Source: Bacteroidales bacterium (lineage in GTDB: Bacteria > Bacteroidota > Bacteroidia > Bacteroidales > WCHB1-69). Taken from it: 64,000 bases of DNA. The notes beneath the pieces are model-generated. The model ran no database searches. It was given only the letters and a program-made list of their open reading frames with translations, and was not told the origin of the DNA. Of this stretch, positions 8,574 through 19,583 are shown piece by piece. The position numbers were made by a program, and so were the translations under genes. The DNA lies in the NCBI GenBank assembly GCA_017394765.1, contig JAFPXF010000097.1, positions 1-64,000 of the forward strand, in the 5' to 3' direction. How positions within the stretch are numbered: the stretch's first letter is position 1; every line of letters starts with the position of its first letter.

Positions 8574-9572
8574 ATGAGAGTGGCGTTTGACTTTCCTCTA
8601 AAAGCGTACAACACGTTCGGCATGGACGTCACTTGCGCCCGCTTCGTGCAAATCGACCGGGCGGAAGAGATTCCGATGATGGGTGATGTCTTCGATGCGC
8701 CGCACTATATCCTCGGCGGCGGCAGCAACACACTCTTCACCGGCCACTTTGAGGGCTCTGTCATCCACCCCGTCTTCCGCGGCATCGAGAAAGCGGACGA
8801 GACCGGCGGCAGCGTGCTGCTGCGCGTGGCGGCGGGCGAGCCGTGGGAGAATCTCACGGAACACTGCCGGCTAAACACCCTCTACGGTTTGGAAAACCTC
8901 ACCGGCATCCCGGGATTAGTGGGCAGCGCGCCCGTGCAGAACATCGGCGCCTACGGCGTGGAGGCCAAAGACTGCATCGAACGAGTGACCGGCTATTTCA
9001 CCGACACCCAGCAGTCCTTCTCCCTCTCCAACGAGGAGTGCCGATTCGGGTATCGTGACTCCATTTTCAAGCACGAACTCAAGGGCAGGTGCTTCATCAC
9101 ACACGTCTGGTTCCGGCTCTCCACGCTCCCGCGTTTTAACCTCACATACAAGGCCCTCGCCCAAGCCATGGAGGGTCATGAGCCCACGCTCGACAATGTG
9201 TCCGAAACTGTGCTGGCCATCCGCAACAGCAAGTTGCCCGACATCCGAAAAATCGGCTGCGCCGGAAGTTTTTTCAAAAACCCTGTTGTAGATGCAGCAC
9301 AACACACGGCATTGCTGGCCCGCTTTCCCGACCTTGTCTCTTATCCTGCCGGTGAAGGCCATGTCAAACTGGCTGCCGGACAACTGATAGAGAAAGCCGG
9401 CTGGAAAGGCCGCCGCGAAGGCGATGCCGGCGTATATCCCCTGCAAGCCCTTGTGGTCGTCAACTACGGGAACGCTAAACCTGACGAGATTTGCCGAGTC
9501 TATCGCCACGTCATCGCCGATGTGCAAAACCTCTTTCAAATCACACTCACGCCCGAGGTAAATATTCTTTAG
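8574..9572 (+). CDS. murB: UDP-N-acetylmuramate dehydrogenase
   Basis: 332 residues. MurB reduces UDP-GlcNAc enolpyruvate to UDP-MurNAc with NADPH and FAD. Seen are YNTFGMDV at the N-terminus, the FAD-binding ILGGGSN and GIPGLVGSAPVQNIGAYG, the RDSIFK block and the catalytic-Ser region GCAGSFFKNP; the terminal PEVNIL carries the conserved Glu. It starts 12 bp after the outer-membrane gene. Confidence 0.95.
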   Translation: MRVAFDFPLKAYNTFGMDVTCARFVQIDRAEEIPMMGDVFDAPHYILGGGSNTLFTGHFEGSVIHPVFRGIEKADETGGSVLLRVAAGEPWENLTEHCRLNTLYGLENLTGIPGLVGSAPVQNIGAYGVEAKDCIERVTGYFTDTQQSFSLSNEECRFGYRDSIFKHELKGRCFITHVWFRLSTLPRFNLTYKALAQAMEGHEPTLDNVSETVLAIRNSKLPDIRKIGCAGSFFKNPVVDAAQHTALLARFPDLVSYPAGEGHVKLAAGQLIEKAGWKGRREGDAGVYPLQALVVVNYGNAKPDEICRVYRHVIADVQNLFQITLTPEVNIL

Positions 9573-9593
9573 CCGTATGGCACCACATTAACC

Positions 9594-9965
9594 ATGAAAA
9601 TGAAAAAACGTTCGCTTATAATATTAATATGTATCGTCACAGCGTTCTGTTTTGACAGCTGCGACCTCTTCCAAAGGAAAAAGTTCGATGAGTCTCTGCT
9701 GCCGGGGCATTGGCAATCCGGCACCCTGCACGAACGCTACAACGCCGACGGTTCCGGCTACATTTGGGACACAGCGGACGACGTGACCGAGGAGGAGGCC
9801 CAACCCTTCAACTGGACCCTCACCGATGCCACTCTGACCCAAAACCACCTCATGGAAATGGGCGGTATCGTGCCCAAGACCTACACCCTCACGACTCTGA
9901 ACGCCACCACCCTCTCCTATCACGATAACTACGGCAAAAGTTACACGTTCACCAAACAACCGTAA
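9594..9965 (+). CDS. Small lipoprotein, lipocalin-like
   Basis: 123 residues with a lipoprotein signal (hydrophobic 7-20, lipobox FDSC). The mature part (GHWQSGTLHERYNADGSGYI, then FNWTLTDATL) has the strand pattern and GxW start of small lipocalin-like proteins common in Bacteroidetes. It sits between murB and the AsmA-like gene with gaps of 21 and 6 bp, so is likely cotranscribed. Ligand unknown. Confidence 0.55.
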   Translation: MKMKKRSLIILICIVTAFCFDSCDLFQRKKFDESLLPGHWQSGTLHERYNADGSGYIWDTADDVTEEEAQPFNWTLTDATLTQNHLMEMGGIVPKTYTLTTLNATTLSYHDNYGKSYTFTKQP

Positions 9966-9971
9966 CGCGAG

Positions 9972-12900
9972 ATGAAAAAAGGTCTCAAAATCACGCTTAT
10001 ATCCTTGCTCTCGTTGCTTGGACTGGTCATCGTCGGCGCTGCCATCGTGATCTGGTCGCTGCTTTCGCCCGCACGGCTCACCAAACTTGTCAACAAGGAG
10101 GTTCCCAATTTCCTGAACTGCGACTTCCACATCGAAAAAGCGGACCTCACCTTTTTCAAGACCTTCCCGCACATCGGCTTGGACCTTCACCATCTTTTGC
10201 TCACCAACCCCGTCTATGGCGCCCCCACCGACACGCTGTTGTATGTGAAAAGTTGTGCCACATCCCTCAACATCCGCGAACTCCTCAAGAACAAACATAT
10301 CGAGGTCCATGATTTCTCTCTTCAGAAAGGCAATGCCAACCTCTTCACCAACCCTGTGGGACAGACCAATTTTTCCGGCCTCTTCAGGACTCCGCAAGAC
10401 ACCACAGAGTTTTCCTACTCCGTGGCCCTCGAACAGGTGAAAGCCACTGATGTAAACATCTCCTACATCGATCTTCAGTCGAAAATGCGGGCCCATTTGG
10501 ACGACATGGACGTCAACGTCAAAGGAAACCTCGACAACAAAAACGTGAAGGGCAATGTCCAACTCGCAGCCAAGACGCTCAAATTCCAGACAATCAACGA
10601 GCAACCGCTGCTTGCCAAAGGCCATGACATAAACCTCCATTTTGATGGAGACCTGCTACAGTTGGATTCATTGATGGGCATGCTGAACCTCCGCATGGAC
10701 GACCTCGTGTTGCATATAGGCGACGACCATTATGTTGACACGCTCGATGTCAGCCTCAACTCCAATCTGAAACTTGTCCTTTCCGACCAAGCCATCGACA
10801 TTCGGGAAACCAACCTTGCTTTGGGCGACTACAAGCTCGCCGTGGAAGGCAACGCCCGTCGCGACACGGCCAATGGCGACCTAACCATGGACCTTGGCTA
10901 CCGCACGGAAACGTGGCCTCTGAAGGAGGTCATCGACTTGCTGCCGCGTGCAATTGTCGGCTCAGCTCTCGACAGCCTGCACATTGACGGCCGCGCCGGT
11001 TTCGCCGGCACAGTGGCCGGACTGTACAACGAGCAACACACACCCCGCATCACCTCCGACATCACCCTCGACGACGGAACCTTTTCCATGGATGGATTTC
11101 CCCTCTCCTTCGACCGCATTCACACCATCTGCCATTTCGACATGAGCCAAGGCAACCAAGCTGACGTGACCATCAAGGAGTTGGATGCTTATAACGGGCG
11201 CAACCACCTCACCGCGCAAGGCACCGTCAAGGACCTCCTTGGCAAGATGCTCTGCGACCTTGCCCTCACCGGCGACCTGCATGTACAGGATTACAAGGAA
11301 ATGCTTCCTGAGAAACTGACACGCTGCAACGCCCGCGCCAAGGCTAACGTGAAGACGACCTTCGACTACGGGCAAATCGCCAGCGGAGCCTACGACAAAA
11401 TCAACGCCACAGGCCATCTTTCCCTTTCCGACGTCGATATGCTCTACGATGACTCTTTGGCTCTAAAGTCGCCTTCCCTTGATGTCGATATCGACTTTCC
11501 CGTCAAGGAGAAGCCCTACGGCATTGGCGAGTGGGCACATCTCCGTGTGAAAGCCCCGAAGCTCAACGGCAGCAAAGTGGGCATGGGCCATCTTGAAGCC
11601 GCCACAGCGGACATTGACGCATACGTCAACAACCTGCTCGACAGCACCCTCGCGCTCAAGCTGGGCACAAAATACCGTTTTGGCTCCGTGGATGTCCATA
11701 CAGACACCGTCGTTGCCTTGCTGCAAAATCCTGCCGGCACCTTCGTGATGCGCGACAGCAAGAATTTATCGTTGCAATATGCCGGCGACGGCATTGCCGC
11801 CACAGTGGGCAATACAGTCTCCGCCCGCACGGGCAAACTCTCCCTCTCGGCCAAGTCGCACTACAATGAACACGGCAAAAACACCCTGATGCGCTGGAAT
11901 CCCGATGTAAAACTCAAACTCTCACAGGGCAACGCCAAAGTCCAGAAACTGAACATGCCCGTGGAAGTACCCAATCTCGACGTGGACATCAACCTGTCGC
12001 ACTGCAAAATCCATGATGGCCAGCTCAAGTTAGGGGCCTCCAAGTGCCGGCTGTCGGGAGACATTCGCGACATTGACAAGTATTATGAGGAACGCGGCCT
12101 GCTCACCGCCACACTCGACCTCACCTCCGATTATCTCGACCTCAACCAAATCATGGACCTTGTAAGCGGTCTCAACGCCCCCGACTCCTTGTTGGCAGAG
12201 AAGCCCCTGGCATCGGAGTCCGATCCTTTCATGGTACCCTACGGCATTGACGTACAAGTGAAGACCTCTGTAAAGAAGGCACTCTATGAGGAGGCCGAGA
12301 TCCGCAACGTCGGCGGCTCCATTTCCGTGAAGGACGGCATCCTCGTGCTCGACCAGATGGGCCTCACTTCAGACGCCGCACGCATGCAGCTCACCGCCCT
12401 CTACAAGTCACCACGCAAAAACCACCTTTTCCTCGGCCTTGACTTCCATTTGCTGGACATCAAGATCGACAAGCTCATCCAGATGATCCCGGAAGTCGAT
12501 ACCATCTTGCCGATGCTCAAGTCCTTTGCCGGCAACGCCGAGTTTCACTTTGCCATCGAGACGTACTTGAAATCCAATTACGACCTCAAGTACTCCACCC
12601 TGCGCGGGGCTGCCGCCATCAACGGTCATGACCTGGTGGTGCTTGACAACGACACCTATCGGAATATTGCCAAGAAGTTGATGTTCAGCAAAAAGACGGA
12701 AAACAAAATCGACAGCCTTTCTGCCGAGATCACCATTTTCAAAAACGAAATCGACGTATATCCCTTTGCAGTCTCCATCGACAAGTACCAGGCCATCCTG
12801 TCGGGACGCCACAACCTCGACATGTCGTACAACTACAACATCTCCCTGCTCAAGCCTGTCCGTTTGGGCTTGGACATCATCGGTGCCGACAAGCGGAAGT

Positions 12901-13034
12901 TCAAGCTCGGCAAGGCCAAGTATGCCGAGTTCTACAAGCCGGAGCGACAGGATGTGGTGGAGAAAAATGTGATGCAGCTGAAGCAGCAGATCAATCAGGC
13001 GTTGCGCCAAAACGTCAAGGAGCAGGCGCCTTAA
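9972..13034 (+). CDS. AsmA-family protein
   Basis: 1020 residues: one N-terminal membrane helix (ITLISLLSLLGLVIVGAAIV) followed by an AsmA N-terminal region (LVNKEVPNFLNCDFHIEKAD) and a very long strand-rich body of repeats, ending in an AsmA-like C-terminal region (NYNISLLKPVRLGLDIIGAD). AsmA/TamB-type proteins are thought to bridge inner and outer membranes and move phospholipids; a role here is inferred from the family. Last gene of the murB run, followed by a terminator. Confidence 0.85.
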   Translation: MKKGLKITLISLLSLLGLVIVGAAIVIWSLLSPARLTKLVNKEVPNFLNCDFHIEKADLTFFKTFPHIGLDLHHLLLTNPVYGAPTDTLLYVKSCATSLNIRELLKNKHIEVHDFSLQKGNANLFTNPVGQTNFSGLFRTPQDTTEFSYSVALEQVKATDVNISYIDLQSKMRAHLDDMDVNVKGNLDNKNVKGNVQLAAKTLKFQTINEQPLLAKGHDINLHFDGDLLQLDSLMGMLNLRMDDLVLHIGDDHYVDTLDVSLNSNLKLVLSDQAIDIRETNLALGDYKLAVEGNARRDTANGDLTMDLGYRTETWPLKEVIDLLPRAIVGSALDSLHIDGRAGFAGTVAGLYNEQHTPRITSDITLDDGTFSMDGFPLSFDRIHTICHFDMSQGNQADVTIKELDAYNGRNHLTAQGTVKDLLGKMLCDLALTGDLHVQDYKEMLPEKLTRCNARAKANVKTTFDYGQIASGAYDKINATGHLSLSDVDMLYDDSLALKSPSLDVDIDFPVKEKPYGIGEWAHLRVKAPKLNGSKVGMGHLEAATADIDAYVNNLLDSTLALKLGTKYRFGSVDVHTDTVVALLQNPAGTFVMRDSKNLSLQYAGDGIAATVGNTVSARTGKLSLSAKSHYNEHGKNTLMRWNPDVKLKLSQGNAKVQKLNMPVEVPNLDVDINLSHCKIHDGQLKLGASKCRLSGDIRDIDKYYEERGLLTATLDLTSDYLDLNQIMDLVSGLNAPDSLLAEKPLASESDPFMVPYGIDVQVKTSVKKALYEEAEIRNVGGSISVKDGILVLDQMGLTSDAARMQLTALYKSPRKNHLFLGLDFHLLDIKIDKLIQMIPEVDTILPMLKSFAGNAEFHFAIETYLKSNYDLKYSTLRGAAAINGHDLVVLDNDTYRNIAKKLMFSKKTENKIDSLSAEITIFKNEIDVYPFAVSIDKYQAILSGRHNLDMSYNYNISLLKPVRLGLDIIGADKRKFKLGKAKYAEFYKPERQDVVEKNVMQLKQQINQALRQNVKEQAP

Positions 13035-13079
13035 CCCTTCAGAGACGGATTTGCAGACTTTCCATTGACAATATGACAC

Positions 13080-13117
13080 AAAAAAGGGGCCCAATCAGGG
13101 TCCCTTGTTTTTTTATT
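13080..13117. terminator. Bidirectional terminator between the AsmA gene and atpC
   Basis: AAGGGGCCC and GGGTCCCTT pair (one G-U) around AATCA, with A- and T-rich flanks, serving the convergent AsmA (+) and atpC (-) genes. Confidence 0.75.
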
Positions 13118-13130
13118 TGCAAAAAGTCTG

Positions 13131-13367
13131 TTATTCAGCAAGAACAAGCACTTTGTCGTGCAAAACCTCGGCCACACCGCCATTGAGGTCGAAAAAGAGT
13201 TCCTGACCATCCTTGTCCTGCACCTTGGCGCGACCCTTCTGGAGGGCAGCCACCATAGGGGCATGATGTTCCAATATTTCGAACAATCCGCCCAAGCCGG
13301 GGAGTTGTACCAAGGTAACCTCGCCGGAATAGACCGATTTATCTGGGGTTCTGATTTCGATTGTCAT
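13131..13367 (-). CDS. atpC: ATP synthase F1 epsilon subunit
   Basis: 78 residues: only the N-terminal beta-sandwich domain (MTIEIRTPDKSVYSGEVTLV, LPGLGGLFEILEHHAPMVAA), lacking the C-terminal helical hairpin, as is usual in Bacteroidetes. It follows atpD by 6 bp. The other ATP synthase subunits are not next to it. Confidence 0.92.
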   Translation of the reverse strand: MTIEIRTPDKSVYSGEVTLVQLPGLGGLFEILEHHAPMVAALQKGRAKVQDKDGQELFFDLNGGVAEVLHDKVLVLAE

Positions 13368-13373
13368 GGCGTC

Positions 13374-15005
<1,632 letters not shown>

Positions 15006-15015
15006 TCAATCTCAA

Positions 15016-15088
15016 GCGGAAGTAGCTCAGTTGGTAGAGCACAACCTTGCCAAGGTTGGGGTCGCGAGTCCGAGTCTCGTTTTCCGCT
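15016..15088 (+). tRNA. tRNA-Gly(GCC)
   Basis: Full cloverleaf: acceptor GCGGAAG pairs with TTTCCGC, anticodon stem CAACC/GGTTG around TTGCCAA (anticodon GCC), T-stem GCGAG/CTCGT. CCA is not encoded. A terminator hairpin follows directly. Confidence 0.96.
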
Positions 15089-15095
15089 CAAAATC

Positions 15096-15127
15096 AAAGG
15101 CATAGGGTTCTCTCCTATGCCTTTTTT
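15096..15127. terminator. Bidirectional terminator after tRNA-Gly
   Basis: GGCATAGG (15099-15106) pairs with CCTATGCC (15114-15121), with A3 before and T6 after. It lies between convergent tRNA-Gly and the ABC exporter. Confidence 0.85.
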
Positions 15128-15147
15128 GTTTCCTGCAACGTCCTGTT

Positions 15148-16938
15148 TCACTCATCGGCGATAGTGCGTGCAATCTTCTCAATATTGAGCGAACGTGCGG
15201 ACGCATCGATAATATCTTTATAAATGCCGCCTTTTTTGTAAATTTCGTCGGGGTTGCCGTCCTCCTCCACACGGCCGTCCTTGAGCGCATAAATGTAGTC
15301 GGCGTCGATAATTTGTGAAATGCTGTGGGAGATAATGATGACGGTGCGGTTTTGTTTGATGGCATCGATGCTGTTCTTGATCTGCTCGGTGGCGATGGCG
15401 TCCAAGCTGGCTGTCGGCTCGTCAAGGAAGATGATGGGTGGATTCTTGAGGAACATGCGGGCGATGGCCACACGCTGCTGCTGTCCGCCGGAAAGGTCGG
15501 CGGCATTACCCTTGAACTGCTTCGGCAGTTCCATAATCTGATCATAAAGGTGCGCCTTCTTGGCGGCCTCCACCACCTCCTCGTGCGAGGCATCCGGCTT
15601 GCCGTAAAGGATGTTCTCCTCAATAGTGCCGTCGAAAATGTGGTTCTTCTGCAACACCAAGCCGATATTCTCGCGAAGGTATTTCGTGTCGTAGTCGTTC
15701 AGATCGACCCCGTCGAGCATGATGGTGCCCACCTGCGGCGTGTAGAACTTGTCCAGCAGGTTGACCACAGTGCTTTTGCCCGCACCCGACAGTCCCACAA
15801 GGGCGGTGATTTTGCCCGGTTCAATTTTCATGTTCACACCGAACAACGCCTGCGTGCCGCTCGGATAGGTGAAATCGACCCCGCGAAGCTCGAAGTTGCC
15901 TCGGATCTTCTCGGGACGGTACTCGCCCGTCGGCTCGATCTCCTTGTCGGAGTTCAGAATGCCGAAGAAACCCTCAGCGTAAATCAGCGCGTCATTCACG
16001 TCATCGAAAATGCGCTGCAACTGTGTGATGGGCGCGATGACGTTGCTGAAGAGCATCACATGGTACATGATCTTACCGATGCTCATGCCGGGATATTCGA
16101 TGAGCACCAAATAGGCGGTGAGGATGATGACCAGCACAGTGCCCACTTGCCGCACGAAACTCTTGAGCCCGTTGTAGTAGAAAGCCACCTTGCGGGTCTT
16201 CATCTGGTTCTCCGTAACTTGGTTCTGAATGTCGAGCTGTTTCTGTGCCTCGATCTTCTCGCGATTGAAGCTCTTGATGACATTGATGGAGTCGATGATG
16301 TTTTTGATGCCCTGACTCTTGCTCTCCAAGTGGCCACGCATCTCGCGCCGCCATCCCTTGAGCCGCTTGGCCTGCCGGTAGGTAATCCAGAAGTATATGG
16401 GCACAATGCCAAGGGCAACCAAGCCCACATAGACGTTAGCTGCGAACATCAGGATGAGCGCCAACAACGCGCTGGTGAACAATGGCAACAAGTCGATGAA
16501 GAAATTCTGCACCGTGCGCGACAGCGAACTGACACCTTGGTCAATACGTGACTGGACCTTGCCCGTGGCGTTCTCGCCGGAGTTGAAATAAGCCATGCGG
16601 AAGGTCAGCACCTTCTCGATGACACTCTGCGAGAGGTCGCGCGACACGAAGATGCGCATCCTTTCGCCAAAATAGTTCTGCGCAAAGGTGACTATGGCAG
16701 ACAGGACCTCCTTGCCCAAGAGCACAATGGAAATGACGGTCATGATGCTGGCCGCCTTGCTCCAACTGAAGTCGGTGCCAATCAGCGCATTGATGGCATC
16801 CACGGTCCGGTCGAGCACAATAGCATTGACCTGTGCCATCAAAGAACCTATAAGTGTGAGAATCAATGTAATGAGTACAAGCCATTTATAAGGCTTTACA
16901 AAAGGCCGGATGTTCTTAAAGAGCGAAAAGAGATTCAT
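15148..16938 (-). CDS. ABC transporter, fused permease and ATPase (MsbA-like)
   Basis: About 596 residues from MNLFSLFKNIRPFVKPYKWL; an ATG three codons upstream is possible. An N-terminal exporter-type membrane domain with six predicted helices (about 1-310) is followed by a nucleotide-binding domain with Walker A GLSGAGKST, Q-loop NIGLVLQKNHIFDG, signature LSGGQQQRVAIARMF, Walker B IIFLDEPTASLDA and H-loop ISHS. The architecture suits a homodimeric lipid or drug exporter; substrate not determinable. Convergent with tRNA-Gly. Confidence 0.9.
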   Translation of the reverse strand: MNLFSLFKNIRPFVKPYKWLVLITLILTLIGSLMAQVNAIVLDRTVDAINALIGTDFSWSKAASIMTVISIVLLGKEVLSAIVTFAQNYFGERMRIFVSRDLSQSVIEKVLTFRMAYFNSGENATGKVQSRIDQGVSSLSRTVQNFFIDLLPLFTSALLALILMFAANVYVGLVALGIVPIYFWITYRQAKRLKGWRREMRGHLESKSQGIKNIIDSINVIKSFNREKIEAQKQLDIQNQVTENQMKTRKVAFYYNGLKSFVRQVGTVLVIILTAYLVLIEYPGMSIGKIMYHVMLFSNVIAPITQLQRIFDDVNDALIYAEGFFGILNSDKEIEPTGEYRPEKIRGNFELRGVDFTYPSGTQALFGVNMKIEPGKITALVGLSGAGKSTVVNLLDKFYTPQVGTIMLDGVDLNDYDTKYLRENIGLVLQKNHIFDGTIEENILYGKPDASHEEVVEAAKKAHLYDQIMELPKQFKGNAADLSGGQQQRVAIARMFLKNPPIIFLDEPTASLDAIATEQIKNSIDAIKQNRTVIIISHSISQIIDADYIYALKDGRVEEDGNPDEIYKKGGIYKDIIDASARSLNIEKIARTIADE

Positions 16939-17004
16939 AACTTGCAAGAGTTCAAAGTTCAGAATAAAAAAAACAAAGGGAAGTCAGGGTATAAATTTGC
17001 ATTG

Positions 17005-18012
17005 TTACTCGGATAACGCATATTCGATTTGACGGTAGAGGTCGTCGAAGTCACCGTCATTTTGGAAAACACGGTCGGCCAGTTCCATGCAGCGGCCCAC
17101 ATTTTGGTGGTTAGGGTCTGTGGAGGACATCTCGCGGCGCTCATTTTCAAGAAAAGTCTCGAAGGTCACATGGTCGGTCTCGGAATTGCGGCCCACGATA
17201 CGCTCGTAGCGGATTTTAGGGTCTGCATCGACGGCAAAGAGGAGAAAATGCTTGTTTTTGCGCAGCGACTCGACCTCGCCGGGGGTGCGAATGCTCTCGA
17301 TGATGGCGTTAGCCCCGTCGGCTTCGGCCTGTTTGTAAAGCTCGTCGGTGATAAAGGAGGGCGAATGTTTGGCACGCAGGTCGTTGGCCACCTCCACGAA
17401 GGTGTCGCGGTTGATTTCCAAGCCTCGCCGTTTTGCCTCTTCGGTGAGGTAACCGCGCACGGAGTAGTGCTTAAAGCCGTAATGTTGAACGAGATAGTCC
17501 ACAATGGTGCCTTTGCCGGCACCCAAGGTGCCCGTGATGCCGATAATTTTCATAGAAGAATGGTTCTGAGGAGTTTGCAAATCCATTGGATTAATTTTTG
17601 AGATATAAAAAGTGAAACCTTGATTGATTTTATGGCTTTGGGTCTTCAAGATGATAAAATAGAGGGCCAAAAAGGCCACGCAAACAAGCACGCTCACCAG
17701 TTCGTTGTGAAAGAGCAAATAGCTGGCAAGAAATGCGAGCATCAACACACAGAACGGCAACAGATACGCCAGGACCACGGCCTTGCCGCCCGCGCGACCC
17801 CGCAAGTTGAGGTTGACGCGCTCGCCGATGGAAACCTTCACATCCTCGGGCACCACCGCCACAATGGTCTCCTGCCGGTGGTCGGAAGGGATGCAGATGC
17901 TTTTGGCATGGCATCCGGCACAGGCGGAGCTGACGATGATTTCCACTTCCGCCTCCCTGTTGTGTACCGCCTTCACGATGCCCTCTTTGCAAATGGTTGA
18001 TTGTTCTGACAT
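17005..18012 (-). CDS. RseC-domain protein fused to a P-loop nucleotide kinase-like domain
   Basis: 335 residues in one frame. Residues 1-140 are a complete SoxR-reducing/RseC domain: Cys cluster (C8, C31, C34, C40 in SACAGCHAKSIC) and two membrane helices (about 78-123). After a linker of about 13 residues, residues 154-335 start MKIIGITGTLGAGKGTIVDY, a P-loop of the dephospho-CoA kinase/adenylate kinase-like group (VRGYLTEEAKRRG, IIESIRTPGEVE, ERIVGR). No stop separates the halves, so translation of RseC must run into the kinase; an internal ATG at 17553 could also yield the kinase alone. RseC homologues usually lie beside rnf genes; here none is present. Confidence 0.8.
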   Translation of the reverse strand: MSEQSTICKEGIVKAVHNREAEVEIIVSSACAGCHAKSICIPSDHRQETIVAVVPEDVKVSIGERVNLNLRGRAGGKAVVLAYLLPFCVLMLAFLASYLLFHNELVSVLVCVAFLALYFIILKTQSHKINQGFTFYISKINPMDLQTPQNHSSMKIIGITGTLGAGKGTIVDYLVQHYGFKHYSVRGYLTEEAKRRGLEINRDTFVEVANDLRAKHSPSFITDELYKQAEADGANAIIESIRTPGEVESLRKNKHFLLFAVDADPKIRYERIVGRNSETDHVTFETFLENERREMSSTDPNHQNVGRCMELADRVFQNDGDFDDLYRQIEYALSE

Positions 18013-18035
18013 AATGAGGTTGTTATTTTAGGTTG

Positions 18036-18043
18036 CAAAAATA
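18036..18043 (-). promoter_or_regulatory. -7 element of the RseC-kinase gene
   Basis: Minus strand TATTTTTG followed by CAACC, 23 nt before the ATG. Confidence 0.6.
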
Positions 18044-18076
18044 GTAAAAAAAATTATCAACACCCCCTTGCATACG

Positions 18077-18107
18077 CCATTCCACCGAGCTTTTGCCCCT
18101 AACGGCT
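18077..18107. repeat. Fragment of the dispersed repeat also found at 26 kb
   Basis: ATTCCACCGAGCTTTTGCCC, with CTAACGG following, is the reverse complement of sequence at about 26088-26114. A short piece of the same element lies in this intergenic gap. Confidence 0.6.
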
Positions 18108-18137
18108 TATTACGAACACCCTCGCAAATCGCATCCC

Positions 18138-19514
18138 TCATTCCTTTCCGAACAACTGCCGCATCACCTCCTCCACCTTGACGACCGGGATGATCTTTAT
18201 TTTGAAATCGGAGGTGTTGACGCCCTTGAGGTTGTATTTGGAGACAAACATGCGTGTAAATCCGAGTTTGTCGGCCTCGGCGATGCGCTGCACGATGCGG
18301 GAAACAGGACGCACCTCGCCGCTGAGCCCCATCTCGCCGGCAAAACAGGTCTTGGCATCAATAGGCACGTCAATGGCGGAGGAGAGAATCGCGGCGACGA
18401 TGGCCAGGTTGATGGCGGGGTCCTCCACGCGCACGCCGCCGGCGATGTTGAGGAAGACATCCTTGGCGCCGAGCTTGAAGTGACACCGCTTCTCCAACAC
18501 GGCGAGCAGCATGTTCATCCGGCGGATGTCGTAGCCCGTGGCGGAACGCTGCGGCACACCATAGACTGCGGAACTCACAAGGGCTTGTGTCTCGATCATC
18601 ATCGGGCGATTGCCCTCGAGGATGGAGGCCACGGCATTGCCGCTATAGTCCTCTTCATGCTGGGAAAGCAGTATTTCGGAAGGATTGAGAATTTCTTGCA
18701 GACCATCTTGTCGCATCTCGAAAATGCCCATCTCGGAGGTGGAGCCGAAACGGTTCTTGATGCAGCGCACAATGCGGTAGCCATAGTGCTGGTCGCCCTC
18801 GAACTGGAGGACCGTATCGACGATGTGCTCTAAGATTTTCGGGCCGGCGAGGGTGCCGTCCTTGGTGATGTGACCGATGAGGAAAACGGGAATGCCGGCG
18901 GTCTTGGCCAGATGCTGGAACTCGGCGGCGCACTCCTTGAGCTGTGAGATGGAACCGGCCGCGGAGTCGAGCAGCGCACTCTGCATCGTCTGGATGGAGT
19001 CCACAATGAGGATGTCGGGGCCAAGGGCCTCCACATGCTTGAAAATCTCCTGGGTGCCCGTTTCAGTGAGCACATAGCAGTTGGGGGCCTTGCGGGCGGA
19101 AAGGCGGGCGGCACGCATCTTGAGTTGTGCCTCGCTCTCCTCGCCGGAGACGTAGAGCACCTTGGAAGACTGCATGTTAAGTGCCATCTGGAGCAGCAGC
19201 GTCGATTTGCCGATGCCGGGCTCGCCGCCGAGCAGCACGATGGAGCCTGCCACGATGCCGCCGCCCAGCACGCGGTCAAATTCGCCGAAAGTGCTGGAAA
19301 CACGGGGCATTTGCAGAAGCGACACCTCATCGATGGGCTTGGGCCTGCTCTTGGAGACTGTTGCGTTGGAACGGCCCTTGGCGGGCGTCTCTTCACGCAC
19401 AACAACCTCCTCCTCGAAAGTGTTCCACTCGCCACAAGAGGGGCAACGACCTATCCATTGCGCCGACTGGGCACCGCAGTTCTTGCAAAAGTACATCGAT
19501 TTGCTCTTCGCCAT
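18138..19514 (-). CDS. radA: DNA repair protein RadA/Sms
   Basis: 458 residues, full length. N-terminal zinc finger CKNCGAQSAQWIGRCPSCGE, RecA-like core with Walker A GGEPGIGKSTLLLQ, the RadA-specific KNRFG motif (RCIKNRFGSTSEMGIFEM) and a C-terminal Lon-like domain (GVRVEDPAINLAIVAAILSS). It promotes branch migration in recombinational repair. It has its own promoter at 19535-19542. Confidence 0.96.
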   Translation of the reverse strand: MAKSKSMYFCKNCGAQSAQWIGRCPSCGEWNTFEEEVVVREETPAKGRSNATVSKSRPKPIDEVSLLQMPRVSSTFGEFDRVLGGGIVAGSIVLLGGEPGIGKSTLLLQMALNMQSSKVLYVSGEESEAQLKMRAARLSARKAPNCYVLTETGTQEIFKHVEALGPDILIVDSIQTMQSALLDSAAGSISQLKECAAEFQHLAKTAGIPVFLIGHITKDGTLAGPKILEHIVDTVLQFEGDQHYGYRIVRCIKNRFGSTSEMGIFEMRQDGLQEILNPSEILLSQHEEDYSGNAVASILEGNRPMMIETQALVSSAVYGVPQRSATGYDIRRMNMLLAVLEKRCHFKLGAKDVFLNIAGGVRVEDPAINLAIVAAILSSAIDVPIDAKTCFAGEMGLSGEVRPVSRIVQRIAEADKLGFTRMFVSKYNLKGVNTSDFKIKIIPVVKVEEVMRQLFGKE

Positions 19515-19534
19515 GCGTCTTGTTTTTTAGTCGG

Positions 19535-19542
19535 CAAAGATA
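19535..19542 (-). promoter_or_regulatory. -7 element of radA
   Basis: Minus strand TATCTTTG followed by CCGAC, just after the terminator hairpin of the upstream gene. Confidence 0.65.
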
Positions 19543-19545
19543 ATA

Positions 19546-19577
19546 AAAAAAAAGACGCGAAAATTTCGCGTCTCTAC
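19546..19577 (-). terminator. GTAGAGACG-type palindrome acting as terminator
   Basis: On the minus strand GTAGAGACGCGAAA is followed by TTTCGCGTC and a run of nine T. It is a member of the palindromic repeat family seen at 30406, 31975, 33146 and 48656, and ends the PepSY-like gene. Confidence 0.75.
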
Positions 19578-19583
19578 AGGTTT

